Below are positions 9,053 to 18,140 of a DNA stretch of 55,585 nucleotides, piece after piece; the stretch's first letter is position 1; each line of letters starts with the position of its first letter. Position numbers and translations under genes: made by a program. The notes beneath the pieces were generated by a model. The model worked only from the letters and a program-made list of their open reading frames with translations, was not told the DNA's origin and ran no database searches. Source of the DNA: Desulfovibrionales bacterium (GTDB taxonomy: Bacteria > Desulfobacterota > Desulfovibrionia > Desulfovibrionales > Desulfonatronaceae); the NCBI GenBank assembly GCA_007693505.1, contig REDL01000076.1, positions 1 to 55,585 of the forward strand. Direction: 5' to 3'.

Positions 9053-9074
9053 AAAAAAAGGCCCCGGCGGGGCC
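9053..9074 (-). terminator. Rho-independent terminator of the SLOG-like gene
   Basis: On the minus strand a GGCCCC/GGGGCC 6-bp stem with a 3-base loop is followed at once by seven T residues. This is a textbook intrinsic terminator, 8 bases after the stop of the SLOG-like gene and 12 bases before the uvrA start codon. Confidence 0.85.
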
Positions 9075-9082
9075 CTGTCGAT

Positions 9083-9637
9083 TTACCCGAACGAGCGCTC
9101 AAAAAGCTGTTCTATGGCCTCTCTTCCATTCGCCTCCAGGAACCGGGTTCCAGTACCGGTGAAATGTCTGTGCCCGATGACCGGCGCTTCCAGGACTGTC
9201 CACGCGGCCTGCTCCCAGCGAAACCAGCCGTTCTTGGCTTGATCGAAGACGCAAAGGGGTTTGTTGCAGATCTTGGCGAACTCCGCCCCCCAGCCTGTTC
9301 CGCCCTTGACCGTACCGTCATCCTGGATGCTGCCGATGACATAGATTTCCATACCCTGATTGACCTGGTACCAAATGGTCTGCAGGACTTTGCGCATGAT
9401 CGGCGCGTTGGAGTAGGTCCGGTTCAACAACCTGGACACATAGGTCATGCTCACATCGCCCCGCCGCAGCTCTTCCTGGGTCAGGACCCGCATGCCGCGA
9501 GTCCGCTGGATTTGGTGACCTTCAAAGGTATAATTCACCTCCGCGACGCCAAACTTCTCCGCCGCGGCCCCAAATTCTGTTTCCGCCCCGGTTGCTCCCC
9601 CGCTGTACAGCGTACACTCACTCGCATTCAGCTTCAT
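9083..9637 (-). CDS. SLOG-like nucleotide-binding protein, function unknown
   Basis: 184 residues. The N-terminus TLYSGGATGAETEFGAAAEKFG has the Gly-rich loop and acidic residue of the Rossmann-like SLOG/YpsA-related superfamily, whose members bind nucleotides or nucleotide-derived ligands. IYVIGSIQDDG and GGTGWGAEFAKICNKPLCVFD fit the later strands of that fold, in which a second Gly-rich patch follows an Asp. I cannot name a substrate. AAGGAG lies 4-6 bases before the ATG, and that ATG overlaps the stop of a small upstream ORF as ATGA, suggesting translational coupling. It ends at a strong terminator. Confidence 0.55.
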   Translation of the reverse strand: MKLNASECTLYSGGATGAETEFGAAAEKFGVAEVNYTFEGHQIQRTRGMRVLTQEELRRGDVSMTYVSRLLNRTYSNAPIMRKVLQTIWYQVNQGMEIYVIGSIQDDGTVKGGTGWGAEFAKICNKPLCVFDQAKNGWFRWEQAAWTVLEAPVIGHRHFTGTGTRFLEANGREAIEQLFERSFG

Positions 9638-9786
9638 GATTGCTCCTTGTAATGATATTTATTCCAATACGCTTTCAAAAGTCCCGATGCAGACAGATTC
9701 AAATTGAATCCGGAATCGAAGTCGGCATGGAAATCGAAAAAACCATCTGTCTTGCAAAACAACTGCGGATTGTCGGGATGGTTCAT
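9634..9786 (-). CDS. Possible small coupled ORF, 50 residues
   Basis: The stop of this ORF overlaps the start of the SLOG-like gene as ATGA, the usual sign of translational coupling. The translated C-terminal half (rich in Phe, Asp, Asn and aromatic residues, ending NKYHYKEQS) reads more like protein than the frame-shifted upstream part. I chose ATG 9786, although its GAGGAA is too close for an ideal site; an alternative start would extend it to 9939. No family recognised. Confidence 0.35.
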   Translation of the reverse strand: MNHPDNPQLFCKTDGFFDFHADFDSGFNLNLSASGLLKAYWNKYHYKEQS

Positions 9787-10065
9787 TTCCTCGGAAAAAA
9801 TGGGTGACACTTTCGAACACGGTTGTCCATATCCAGGCCGGCGAGGCGACCGGCCGGTCACCCGCCACCGAACGGATGCCGGAAAGCAGGCACTGCGATG
9901 GGTCAACAAGTTCGAAACCATCCCGGATTGCCAGCACAAAATTCGTTATATCGCTGCCTGGTCATGCCGACTCACCGTATAATATGCGGGACAGGGCAAC
10001 CACGAGCGTCGGCAAGCAGAAGACGCTACTGGTTCCTCCGCACATGGGCTTGGACAAGCTCGCGC
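9787..10065. repeat. Intergenic region with a degenerate palindromic repeat
   Basis: 279 bases between the ubiA-like stop and the small ORF, all minus-strand context. It contains a perfect 12-base palindrome GACCGGCCGGTC at 9848-9859 inside a G/C-rich patch (about 9835-9870). Related patches occur near 18.3 kb and 19.6 kb, so this looks like a decayed member of a dispersed intergenic palindrome family. The short ORFs through it are not convincing. Confidence 0.4.
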
Positions 10066-10935
10066 TCAAACCGCCAGGTCCAGCAAAACCCCAATGAATA
10101 ACAACGCCGCGACAACCCCGTTGAGCGTGAAAAACGACATGTTCAGCAGACTGAGGTCCTTGGGTGAAACAAGACGATGCTCCCAGAAAAGAACGATGCT
10201 GACAACAGCCCAGGCCAAAAAGTAGATCCAGCCCAGGGATGCGGCCCCCCCGGCCAGCAGGAAAAACAGGGCCGCCTGGACATGGCTGAAACCGGCCAAG
10301 GCAAAGGCCGTTTCCAGGCCAAAGGCGGCGGGAACCGAGTGCAGCCCATGGGTTTTGTCAAATTCCGCATCCTGGGCCGCATAGAAAATATCGAATCCGG
10401 CGACCCAGAACAGAACGCCGAAAAACAGCAGAATCGCGGGAAGGGTAAACTGGGGGTCTACGGCGATCCATCCGGCCACAGGGGCCAGCCCAAGGACCGA
10501 GCCCAGAAAAAAGTGGCACAGCCAGGTGAAGCGCTTGGTCAGACTGTAGGCCGCTGACCAGAGCAGGGCAGGTACCGCGAGGATCAGGCAAAGCATGTTC
10601 AGCCCGGCACAGGCCAGAATGAACACCAGGGCGGCTGCCAGGGCAAATCCGAGAGTGAACCGGACGCTCAAGGCGCCCGTGACCAGTTCCCGATTCCGGG
10701 TTCGGGGGTTCAGGCGATCAACATGCAGATCCAGCATCCGGTTCATGGCCATGGCAAACGACCGGATCATCACCATGGCCAGGGTCAGCAAAATGAAGAC
10801 CCTCCAGCCCGGCCAACCGCCGGCAGCGAGAAATGCCCCAGAGTAGGCAAAAGGCAGGGCAAAAATCGAGTGTTCGATCTTGACCATGGCCAGGACCAGC
10901 CGCAAGCGCTGTCCAAAAGATTGCGAAGCGGTCAT
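10066..10935 (-). CDS. UbiA-family prenyltransferase, probably MqnP-like
   Basis: 289 residues with eight or nine membrane segments. Both Asp-rich motifs are present: NRMLDLHVD (N-X3-D-X3-D) near residue 65 and YAAQDAEFD (D-X3-D) near residue 185. These bind the Mg-diphosphate of the prenyl donor. The family transfers polyprenyl chains to aromatic quinone precursors in the inner membrane. In menaquinone-making anaerobes with the futalosine pathway this clade serves as MqnP, which I favour over a true ubiquinone UbiA; no other mqn gene is in the window. The ATG overlaps the tyrS stop as ATGA. Confidence 0.85.
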   Translation of the reverse strand: MTASQSFGQRLRLVLAMVKIEHSIFALPFAYSGAFLAAGGWPGWRVFILLTLAMVMIRSFAMAMNRMLDLHVDRLNPRTRNRELVTGALSVRFTLGFALAAALVFILACAGLNMLCLILAVPALLWSAAYSLTKRFTWLCHFFLGSVLGLAPVAGWIAVDPQFTLPAILLFFGVLFWVAGFDIFYAAQDAEFDKTHGLHSVPAAFGLETAFALAGFSHVQAALFFLLAGGAASLGWIYFLAWAVVSIVLFWEHRLVSPKDLSLLNMSFFTLNGVVAALLFIGVLLDLAV

Positions 10936-12170
10936 GAGGATGCCGGCTCACTGACGACAACACGCAAAAAACGCTTTTTGCCGACCTTCAGCACATACTC
11001 GCCGGGTTCCAGCACCTTTTCCGGGTCGTGTACCTTCTCGCCATTCACCGTGCATGCACCCTGGCGGCAAAGGCGTTTGGCCTCTGCCCGGGAGGGGCAC
11101 AGACCCGCAGTGTCCAGGATAGCCAGCAGGCGGCTTTCCAAGCCTGATCCGGTACGGAAAACATCCATGTCCTCAGGATTTTCCCGCTGGGCAAAGACCC
11201 GTTCAAACGCTTCCCTGGCAGAGTTGGCCTGAACCCGGCCGTGAAACCGGGCTGTCAGTTCCAGAGCGAGATCCACCTTGGCCTGCTTGGGGTGCAACCG
11301 GCCCTGGTCCACGTCGTTGCGCAACCCGGCCACCGCGGCCAGGGAGCGGTCGGAAAGCAGTTCGTAATAGCGCCACATCAATTGATCCGAGACGGACATC
11401 ACCTTGCCGAACATGTCCGCGGCCGGTTCCTCAATGCCAATATAGTTGCCCAGGGACTTGCTCATTTTCTGGACGCCATCCAGACCCTCCAGAATGGGTA
11501 CAGTCAGGATCACCTGGGATTCCTGGCCATAGTGTCTCTGGAGCGTCCGGCCCATGAGCAGGTTGAATTTCTGGTCCGTTCCGCCCAGCTCCACGTCCGA
11601 GCGCAGGGCAACGGAATCGTATCCCTGCACCAGAGGATAGAGAAACTCATGGATGGCGATGGGCTTGCCCGCGGTGTAGCGGGTGGAAAAGTCCTCCCGC
11701 TCCAGCATCCGGGCCACGGTGGAGTGGGAACAAAGGCGGACAAAATCCGCCGCGGAGAAGGCGTCCATCCACTGCGAATTGAAGACCACCGAGGTCTTGT
11801 CCGGGTCGAGAATCTTGAATACCTGGCGCTTGTAGGTTTCCGCGTTGGCCAGAACCGCCTCACGGGTCAATGTTTTGCGGGTTTCGGATTTGCCCGAAGG
11901 GTCGCCGATCATTCCGGTGAAGTCGCCGATCAGAAACAGGATGTCGTGCCCCTGCTCCTGAAAATGCTTCAATTTCTGGATCAGGACCGTGTGTCCAAGG
12001 TGGATGTCCGGGGCGGTGGGATCAAACCCGGCCTTGATGCGCAACGGCCTGCCCCGCCCGATCTTGACCTTCAGTTCGTGCAGGTCGATGATTTCCACCG
12101 TACCGCGCTGGAGCTGTTCCAGCTCAGCCTTGGTCACCATCCGTTTGGAGCTTTCTTCAGCACTGCTCAT
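10932..12170 (-). CDS. tyrS: Tyrosyl-tRNA synthetase
   Basis: 412 residues. The class I signatures are HLGH (within [13 protein letters not shown], near residue 56) and KMSKS (near residue 235), and a C-terminal S4 RNA-binding domain covers about residues 340-405. The sequence style is that of the TyrZ type of bacterial TyrRS. It charges tRNA-Tyr in the cytoplasm. It follows rny by 14 bases and overlaps ubiA by 4, so rny-tyrS-ubiA form one transcription unit. An internal Met at residue 11 is an alternative start. Confidence 0.97.
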   Translation of the reverse strand: MSSAEESSKRMVTKAELEQLQRGTVEIIDLHELKVKIGRGRPLRIKAGFDPTAPDIHLGHTVLIQKLKHFQEQGHDILFLIGDFTGMIGDPSGKSETRKTLTREAVLANAETYKRQVFKILDPDKTSVVFNSQWMDAFSAADFVRLCSHSTVARMLEREDFSTRYTAGKPIAIHEFLYPLVQGYDSVALRSDVELGGTDQKFNLLMGRTLQRHYGQESQVILTVPILEGLDGVQKMSKSLGNYIGIEEPAADMFGKVMSVSDQLMWRYYELLSDRSLAAVAGLRNDVDQGRLHPKQAKVDLALELTARFHGRVQANSAREAFERVFAQRENPEDMDVFRTGSGLESRLLAILDTAGLCPSRAEAKRLCRQGACTVNGEKVHDPEKVLEPGEYVLKVGKKRFLRVVVSEPASS

Positions 12171-12184
12171 GTCAGCGGTTTTCC

Positions 12185-13744
12185 TTACTTTGCATAGCCC
12201 ACGGCCCGGCGTTCCCGGATCACGGTGACCCGAATCTGGCCTGGGTAGGTGAGATTCTGTTCGATTTTCTTGGTCAGGTCATTACAAAGCAAAAAGGTCT
12301 TGTCGTCGTCCACGACATCCGACTCCACGACGACCCGCAACTCCCTTCCGGCCTGGATGGCGAACGCCTTGGAAACCCCTTGCATATCCGTGGCCATTCC
12401 TTCCAGTTCCTCAAGACGCTTGACGTAGTTTTCCAGGAGTTCCTTGCGAGCGCCCGGACGTGCTCCGGAAAGTCCGTCAGCAGCCTGGACCAGCACGGCC
12501 ATCACGCTCTTGGGAGGAATCTCTTCGTGGTGGGCGGCAATGGCATGAACGATATCCTTGCTCTCACCGAACTTCTTGGCCAGGTCCGCGCCAATAGTGG
12601 CGTGCGGGCCTTCCACTTCGTGGTCCACGGCTTTGCCGATATCATGCAACAGCCCGGCCCGTTTCGCTTTCTTGACATCCAGACCGAGTTCCGCGGCCAT
12701 GATCCCGCAGACAAAAGCCACCTCCAGAGAATGCTGCAGCACGTTCTGGGAAAAACTGGTCCGATAGCGCAATTGCCCCAGCAGGCGAATGATCTCCGGA
12801 TGAATGCCATGCACGCCCACGTCAAACGTGGCCTGTTCACCCCACTCCCGAAGCTTGACGTCCATTTCCTGCTCGACCTTCTTGACAATGTCCTCGATCC
12901 GGGCCGGATGGATACGTCCGTCGCTGATCAATCGCTCCAGGGACTGCTTGGCTACCTCGCGACGCAATGGGCTGTATGCGGAAAGGATCACGGTTTCCGG
13001 GGTGTCGTCGATGATCAAGTCCACGCCGGTAGCCGCCTCCAGGGCGCGGATATTCCGCCCTTCCCGGCCGATGATCCGGCCTTTCATGTCCTCACTGGGC
13101 AGAGATACCGAAGACACGGTCTGCTCGGCGACAAAATCCCCAGCATAGCGCTGAATGGCCGTGGCCAGAATTTCCTTGGCCTTGCGGTCGGCCAACTCTC
13201 GGGTTTCACTTTCGATCTGGCGCAATGCCTTGGCTGATTCATGCCTGGCCTGACTCTCAATTTCCTCCATCAGCCGCTTCTTGGCTTCCTCCACGGTCAG
13301 CCCGGAAATCTCCTCCAGGCGCTTTTGCTGCATCTGGGTCATCTCCGCGAGTTGTTCCTCTTGAGAGGCAAAGTCGCGCTCGCGCTGGATAAGCGCCTTC
13401 TCCAGATGGAGAACCTCGCTTTCCTTTTGGGAAGCCTTTTCCAGCTTCGCTTCCAGTCGCTCTTCCTTCTCCAACAGCCGTGTTTCCTGCTTCTTCAGCT
13501 CATGCTCTCGATCGCGATGTTCCTGTTCCTGTTCCTTCTTCCGCCGAAAAATCTCGTCCTGGGCCTGAAGCAGGTATTCCTTTTTCTGGACCTGCGCTTC
13601 CTTGCGGGCTTCTTCCAGAATCTTGCCCGCCAATGCTTCAGCTTCCTTGACTTTTGTACCGGCAATGTGCTGCTGGGCCATGTGGACCACCACTCCTCCG
13701 GCCAACAGCCCGAGAAGCAGCAGCAATATACTTTGTATGGTCAT
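12185..13744 (-). CDS. rny: Ribonuclease Y
   Basis: 519 residues in the expected order: one N-terminal membrane anchor (about residues 4-22), a long charged coiled coil (about 30-200), a KH domain with [15 protein letters not shown], and an HD hydrolase domain with LLHDIGK. RNase Y is a membrane-anchored endoribonuclease that starts mRNA decay. Its own start is 33 bases downstream of a leader hairpin and follows the 6S RNA gene on the same strand. Confidence 0.96.
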   Translation of the reverse strand: MTIQSILLLLLGLLAGGVVVHMAQQHIAGTKVKEAEALAGKILEEARKEAQVQKKEYLLQAQDEIFRRKKEQEQEHRDREHELKKQETRLLEKEERLEAKLEKASQKESEVLHLEKALIQRERDFASQEEQLAEMTQMQQKRLEEISGLTVEEAKKRLMEEIESQARHESAKALRQIESETRELADRKAKEILATAIQRYAGDFVAEQTVSSVSLPSEDMKGRIIGREGRNIRALEAATGVDLIIDDTPETVILSAYSPLRREVAKQSLERLISDGRIHPARIEDIVKKVEQEMDVKLREWGEQATFDVGVHGIHPEIIRLLGQLRYRTSFSQNVLQHSLEVAFVCGIMAAELGLDVKKAKRAGLLHDIGKAVDHEVEGPHATIGADLAKKFGESKDIVHAIAAHHEEIPPKSVMAVLVQAADGLSGARPGARKELLENYVKRLEELEGMATDMQGVSKAFAIQAGRELRVVVESDVVDDDKTFLLCNDLTKKIEQNLTYPGQIRVTVIRERRAVGYAK

Positions 13745-13771
13745 GGGAATCTCCCCGTTATCGAATCACCA

Positions 13772-13792
13772 GGCCCATCCTCACGATGGGCC
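13772..13792 (-). promoter_or_regulatory. Leader hairpin upstream of rny
   Basis: Perfect 8-bp stem GGCCCATC/GATGGGCC with a 5-base loop, 28-48 bases before the rny ATG on the minus strand. No T-tract follows, so it is more likely a leader structure affecting rny mRNA stability or translation than a terminator. Confidence 0.4.
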
Positions 13793-13957
13793 GCACAAAC
13801 GCTACCGCACCCGCCATCGAGCGGAAGATGCTCACCTGTAATGCATTGGCAACGCGCGAAAACCGTGTGAATCGGGGAGACCAGGAAGGCGAACCAAAGG
13901 GTTCACCAAGGAAGAGTGCTGGAATTCAGCGGGTGGAGAAAAGAAAGCTCTTTCACG

Positions 13958-14137
13958 GAGCAATATCGTCGAACTACAGGCAAGTGCATCAGGTAAAACC
14001 CCGGAAAGCCGTGTCATGAGCTTCTTTGAACCTTGCATGGCAAGGTGGGCGCCACTGTCCGGACTTCAGGCTCCCCAGGTGACTGGGTCTGCGCACCGCC
14101 CGGTTGGAAGCGGCTCCCGTTTGGACTATATTGGCTC
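13958..14137 (-). ncRNA. ssrS: 6S RNA
   Basis: The two ends of this 180-base segment pair into a long closing stem on the minus strand: GAGCCAATATAGTC at the 5' end with GACGATATTGCTC at the 3' end. Inside, several blocks resemble E. coli 6S RNA in the same order: CCAGTC...CCTG...GAGCC, then GTGGCGC, a CATGC, AAGAAGC and GACAC. The length matches the usual 180 or so. 6S RNA mimics an open promoter and sequesters sigma70 RNA polymerase in stationary phase. It lies between zapA and rny; linkage of ssrS to zapA is known from gammaproteobacteria. A GAAAG-AG-CTTTC hairpin followed by TTTTCT comes just after it. Confidence 0.78.
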
Positions 14138-14178
14138 AAAAAAGTACTCGATGATCACAAACCTTCCAGGGCATTGAA

Positions 14179-14475
14179 TTATTCCGACTGTGGTTCAATA
14201 TCATTTCCGGGCGTATCGTCTTGTTCCATCCGGTGAAGCAATTTTTCCAGCTTTGTCTCCAACTGCCCCAATTTTTTGCATGTCAGGAGATAATCATCCG
14301 CTAGACCCAGCGCCAAAAACGCCAGGAGTTTTTCTCTGCTCATATGCCTGCCCTGTGCTCTCAGCATGGCGTACCGCTCTTCAATCTCCTTTCGGGCGGC
14401 GACGACCTGGGCATGTTCCGCATCAGCCTTGAAAGCCAAATCCAACCCCAAGACCGATATGGTGTGACTGGGCAT
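14179..14475 (-). CDS. zapA: Cell division protein ZapA
   Basis: 98 residues. The N-terminal beta strand (SHTISVLGLDLAFKA) precedes a long helix with the ALGLADDYL core and a C-terminal coiled coil, matching the ZapA dimer/tetramer architecture. ZapA bundles FtsZ protofilaments at the division site. It starts 7 bases after the zapB-like gene, so the two are translated together. Confidence 0.88.
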   Translation of the reverse strand: MPSHTISVLGLDLAFKADAEHAQVVAARKEIEERYAMLRAQGRHMSREKLLAFLALGLADDYLLTCKKLGQLETKLEKLLHRMEQDDTPGNDIEPQSE

Positions 14476-14482
14476 GAGCTGG

Positions 14483-14659
14483 TTATATAGCCGCTTCTTG
14501 AATCTTCTTCAAGAGGTTGTCAATCCTGCCTAACACTTCCTGCTTCTGGACTTTTTCAGCTTCAAGCTCTTCACGAAGGCGGCTGTTTTCGGCCTCAACC
14601 GATTGAATCCGGTCCAGTAACCGATCGATCTTGTCTTCAAATTGAGTGAGTATGTCCAT
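14483..14659 (-). CDS. ZapB-like small coiled-coil protein
   Basis: 58 residues starting MDILTQFEDKID and ending LLKKIQEAAI. Nearly the whole length is one heptad-type coiled coil rich in Glu, Lys, Leu and Gln (RLLDRIQSVEAENSRLREEL). ZapB, which joins the Z ring through ZapA, has just this size and make-up. AGGA lies 11 bases before the ATG. The stop is 7 bases from the zapA start, which strengthens the assignment. The sequence itself is too repetitive to prove homology. Confidence 0.75.
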   Translation of the reverse strand: MDILTQFEDKIDRLLDRIQSVEAENSRLREELEAEKVQKQEVLGRIDNLLKKIQEAAI

Positions 14660-14735
14660 GAGTTCAATTATCCTGAAACGATCAAAATGATCAAGAACGA
14701 ATTTTGCCCGAATACGAGGGCACCGTTGTTTACAT

Positions 14736-14749
14736 CGAAATCGATTTCG
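14736..14749. repeat. Palindrome CGAAATCGATTTCG upstream of the zapB-like gene
   Basis: A perfect 14-base dyad in the 169-base gap between glmU and the zapB-like gene. Its position, about 80 bases before the zapB-like ATG, suits an operator, but it could also be chance in an A/T-rich stretch. Confidence 0.3.
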
Positions 14750-14828
14750 TCACCGATTCATATACCGCGTACAACTCGAGTACGTATCTACCATCCTGAC
14801 CAGGACCCTCTTCGAGCCGGATACCCGA

Positions 14829-16205
14829 TCATTCCGGTTTTCGTTTCGTGAACGACTGCTGCTTTCCCCGAGCCACGGCCACGGAACCATCCGGAACATC
14901 CTTGGTAATCACCGAACCCGCACCGACCAGGGCGTCGGCCCCAATCCGGACCGGAGCCACCAGTGCGGTATTGCTGCCAATGAACGCCCGGGGGCCGATT
15001 TCGGTCAAATGCTTGCGCTTGCCGTCGTAGTTGCAGGTGATGGTCCCGGCTCCGATGTTCACGTCTTCTCCGACCTGGGCATCCCCAAGATACGTCAGGT
15101 GCGACGCCTTGGCCCCCCTGCCCAGCCGGGCTTTCTTCATTTCCACGAAGTTGCCGATCCGCGCACCGGAATCCAGGATGGCACCGGGACGCAGCCGGGC
15201 GTACGGCCCAACCACGCAATTCTCCGCGAGAGTGGCCTCCTCGAGATGCGAAAAGGACCGCACAACACTGCCGGGGCCGATGCGCGCGTCCTTGACCCAG
15301 GAGTGGGATTCCACAACAGCACCGCGGCAAATATGCGTTGCCCCGTAAATCTCACATGGCCCGGTCACGACTGCCCCGGGTTCCACTTTCGCTTGCGGTC
15401 CGATGCGCACGGAGGCAGAGGCATGGATGGTCACACCGCTGACCAACAACCCGCGAACGATCCGCTGTTGCAGCGCATCTTCGGAAAGGGACAGTTCCAG
15501 CGGGCTGTTCACCCCCATGCAGGCCAACGGATCGCCGGCATCCATGGCCGCCACGTGCATCCCGCTACGAACCCCAAGCTCCACCAGATCGGTTAGATAG
15601 TATTCGCCTTGCTTGTTATCCGCGGAAATACGGGAAAGCATCGGCCCCATGGTCTCAACCCGCAAGAGATACATTCCGGCATTGATTTCTCCGGTAGCCT
15701 GGCCATGCTGTTGGACATCGAAGTCCTTGGCTTCCACGATGCCACGCACCCGGCCGTCGACGTCGCGAACCACCCGACCGTAGGACGCGGGGTCGTCCAG
15801 GGTCAGCGTCACAAAAGCCAGGTCCACGTTGTCCTGGATCATTGTCGAACAGAAGCGCTCAAGCATCCTCTGGTCGATCAGTGGTGTATCCCCGTTGACC
15901 ACCAGACACCACCGGGCATTCAGGGCCTGCACCGCAGGCCAGGCGCACTGCACCGCGTGCCCGGTTCCCAACTGCTGGTCCTGCATGACAAACTGCTCAT
16001 GGGGGAACACAGCGCGAAGCATGTCCGCCCGATGACCGATGACGGTTCGCAACCCGCCGCCAACCAGCGGCCGGGCCGCCTCCAGCACATACCAGAGCAT
16101 GGGTTCGCCCAGCAGCGTGTGCAAAACCTTGGGCTTATCGGAATGCATCCGCGTCCCCTTGCCCGCGGCAAGGATGACGGCGGCAAGTGATTGATCTGCT
16201 CCCAT
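14829..16205 (-). CDS. glmU: Bifunctional GlmU: GlcN-1-P acetyltransferase / GlcNAc-1-P uridyltransferase
   Basis: 458 residues from ATG 16205, where GAGGG sits 4 bases upstream and the N-terminus MGADQSLAAVILAAGKGTRM matches the family; an upstream extension to 16367 has no support. The N-terminal half is the nucleotidyltransferase (LAAGKGTRM, VVNGDTPLI). The C-terminal half is the left-handed beta-helix acetyltransferase with repeated hexapeptides (NFVEMKKARLG, GAGTITCNYDG). It makes UDP-GlcNAc, precursor of peptidoglycan and lipopolysaccharide, in the cytoplasm. Confidence 0.97.
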   Translation of the reverse strand: MGADQSLAAVILAAGKGTRMHSDKPKVLHTLLGEPMLWYVLEAARPLVGGGLRTVIGHRADMLRAVFPHEQFVMQDQQLGTGHAVQCAWPAVQALNARWCLVVNGDTPLIDQRMLERFCSTMIQDNVDLAFVTLTLDDPASYGRVVRDVDGRVRGIVEAKDFDVQQHGQATGEINAGMYLLRVETMGPMLSRISADNKQGEYYLTDLVELGVRSGMHVAAMDAGDPLACMGVNSPLELSLSEDALQQRIVRGLLVSGVTIHASASVRIGPQAKVEPGAVVTGPCEIYGATHICRGAVVESHSWVKDARIGPGSVVRSFSHLEEATLAENCVVGPYARLRPGAILDSGARIGNFVEMKKARLGRGAKASHLTYLGDAQVGEDVNIGAGTITCNYDGKRKHLTEIGPRAFIGSNTALVAPVRIGADALVGAGSVITKDVPDGSVAVARGKQQSFTKRKPE

Positions 16206-16557
16206 AATTCCCTCGTCGATGCAAATTCCTTCATTTCGGCTGGAAACGGGACCGCCCACTTCGTGATGCATGTCTCCGGTATCCTCGACCTGGCCCCATA
16301 TTCTCACGCCGACGAAATAAACAGTCCGGTCCACCCCGGCGACCAATTTCGGCTTCCGGTTGTACACGCGAGAAAACCATCAGGCAACCAAATTCCGGCC
16401 ACGTGCCCGAAGTTCAATGCGTGTTGGCCTCAATTTTATCAGATTCAGGCAACTCATCATTGCATACGAGTAATACGCCTGCGCGGGAATGACGGGTGTG
16501 ACGGACCGTAGGCGCGAAAAATCTTTCGCCCCTCCTTGCGACAGGACTGCATAAAAC
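16206..16557. other. Intergenic region upstream of glmU
   Basis: About 350 bases between glmU and the porin terminator. The glmU promoter should be here but I see no convincing boxes. Short ORFs such as 16380-16592 have no ribosome binding site and no recognisable product. Confidence 0.5.
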
Positions 16558-16589
16558 AAAAAAAGCCGGGGCAATTGCCCCGGCTTTTT
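16558..16589. terminator. Bidirectional terminator after the porin gene
   Basis: A 10-bp GC-rich stem (GCCGGGGCAA/TTGCCCCGGC) flanked by seven A residues on the left and five T residues on the right, so it would work in both directions. It lies 34 bases past the porin stop codon and is the expected end of that abundant transcript. Confidence 0.88.
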
Positions 16590-16622
16590 CATGCCGTGAT
16601 GAATGCGTCGAACCGTTCGTGA

Positions 16623-17981
16623 CTAGAAGCGATAGTGGAAACCGAAAGCGGCTTTCCAGGCGTTGTCCGGAGCAAGATCGACACCGCCGCGGTTGCCGGT
16701 ATCCATGTCCAGCTTGGCCCAGCCCAATTCCAGCACAGCGGACAGGTTTTCGTAGATCTGGTAGGTGTGGTCAAAGGACACTTCGTAGTACTTGTCGTCC
16801 TTGGTGAACAGATCAATGTTGGCCTTGTCGTTGGTACCCTGAGCATACACGAAGATCAGGTCATGGGACAGACGATCGATGAACTGGATGTCGCCCAGCT
16901 TCAGGCCCAGCGCCCACATGCCAATGGTGCCTTCCTCAACCAGGTAGGCATCGTAGGAAGTCAGAGCGATATCGGACAGGAAGGAACGCAGCAGGCCGTC
17001 AACACCGCCACCGAAGGAAGAACCCACGAAGCCCATGGCCGTGGGGGCCCAGGAGGTGCCGTCCGTGTTGATGGTGGGCATACGCTTGCTGTCGCTGGTG
17101 CCGGCGATATAGCCGGAATCTTCACCAGACTCGTAGATCCAGAACAGTTCCGGAGTGAACATGTCCATCTTGTACTGGGCGGCCAGGTTGACCATGAAGC
17201 CGGAGGCCTTGAAATCGTCCATCAGGTCCACGGTACCCCAGTTCACGTCACCCATGAACACGATGGGATCCAGCATGTCCACGGTGAAGTTCAAACCGGC
17301 GAACCATTGGTTGGCATTCTTGAACGGATTGGGCCCTCCGCCAAAGCCAAATTCATCGTTCAGGAAATCCTTGCCCCAGCGAGCATAGACACCAAAGGGA
17401 TTCAACTGCACGCCGTCCATTTTGATGGGCAGCACGGCGAAGAACACGTCCACTTCGTCGTCGATCTTGGTGTCAAAGGTACCCTGGGAGCGGTCATAGG
17501 CACGAGCCCAACCAGCGGTCAGGCCGACCATGTCGTTAAAGGGAATGGACGCGGCCAGGGCGGCATGGTTACCGGCCAGGATGTGCGAACCATAGGTGCT
17601 GGGCAGGCTGAAGGGCAGCTTACCAGCCATGACGGTAGCATCGGTGCCCGGGACCTTGAAGTTCAGGTACAGTTGCCGAGCAGTAATGTTTGAGTTGGCG
17701 TTGTTGATTTCACCGCCACCGGAGCCCCATTTGATATTCCCCGCCTGCAACTGCATGACACCCTTCAGATTCTCGCTGGCAATGAACTCGAAAGCAATAC
17801 GAGCACGATGCATGGCCTGGAAGTTGTCAAATTCAGCGTCATTGTCAAAAACGCCGCCATCCTTCAGATAATTGAAGTGAACACGCCACTGCCCGGAAGC
17901 CTTCAGCTCGATGGCCGAGGCAAAGCCCGCGGTACCGAGAATGAAGGCGGCCATTACGGCCAAAACGACTAACTTTTTCAT
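16623..17981 (-). CDS. Outer-membrane porin, Desulfovibrio-type
   Basis: 452 residues from ATG 17981, with AAAGGAGGAAGG upstream. A signal peptide (MKKLVVLAVMAAFILGTAGFA, cleavage after ASA) is followed by alternating beta-strand sequence rich in Gly, aromatic residues and Asn. The protein ends in FHYRF with a terminal Phe, the outer-membrane insertion signal. Length and style match the homotrimeric porins that are major outer-membrane proteins in Desulfovibrionales. It stands alone between a strong promoter and a strong terminator, consistent with high expression. Substrate unknown. Confidence 0.88.
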   Translation of the reverse strand: MKKLVVLAVMAAFILGTAGFASAIELKASGQWRVHFNYLKDGGVFDNDAEFDNFQAMHRARIAFEFIASENLKGVMQLQAGNIKWGSGGGEINNANSNITARQLYLNFKVPGTDATVMAGKLPFSLPSTYGSHILAGNHAALAASIPFNDMVGLTAGWARAYDRSQGTFDTKIDDEVDVFFAVLPIKMDGVQLNPFGVYARWGKDFLNDEFGFGGGPNPFKNANQWFAGLNFTVDMLDPIVFMGDVNWGTVDLMDDFKASGFMVNLAAQYKMDMFTPELFWIYESGEDSGYIAGTSDSKRMPTINTDGTSWAPTAMGFVGSSFGGGVDGLLRSFLSDIALTSYDAYLVEEGTIGMWALGLKLGDIQFIDRLSHDLIFVYAQGTNDKANIDLFTKDDKYYEVSFDHTYQIYENLSAVLELGWAKLDMDTGNRGGVDLAPDNAWKAAFGFHYRF

Positions 17982-18063
17982 ACCTTCCTCCTTTTGAAAT
18001 CCCATGAAAACCTTCCGCATTCATCCACGCCCCGACGAAGTGCACCTTCGCAGGTGGAAACCT

Positions 18064-18091
18064 TCTATGCTTGGCCCAACAATCTTGTCAA
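18064..18091 (-). promoter_or_regulatory. Porin promoter with A/T-rich upstream element
   Basis: Minus strand: a perfect TTGACA at 18091-18086, a 16-base spacer, and CATAGA (or ATAGAA with 17) as the -10. Immediately upstream, about 18092-18140 is a run of A and T tracts resembling an UP element. The leader is about 80 bases. This fits an abundant porin. Confidence 0.65.
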
Positions 18092-18140
18092 GAAAAAAAA
18101 TCATTTTTTTGACGGAAAATAAAATTTTTTTTACCCGCCA

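Noticed and set aside
13832-14038. 67- to 121-codon ORFs across the zapA-rny gap
   Set aside because: They cross the 6S RNA region, have no recognisable product and no good ribosome binding site.
14127-14132. TATAGT as a -10 box for a promoter in the zapA-rny gap
   Set aside because: It lies inside the 5' strand of the 6S closing stem, so it is better explained by base pairing than as a promoter element.
16380-16592. A 70-codon minus-strand ORF overlapping the porin terminator
   Set aside because: It runs into the terminator hairpin and has no start signal or family likeness.
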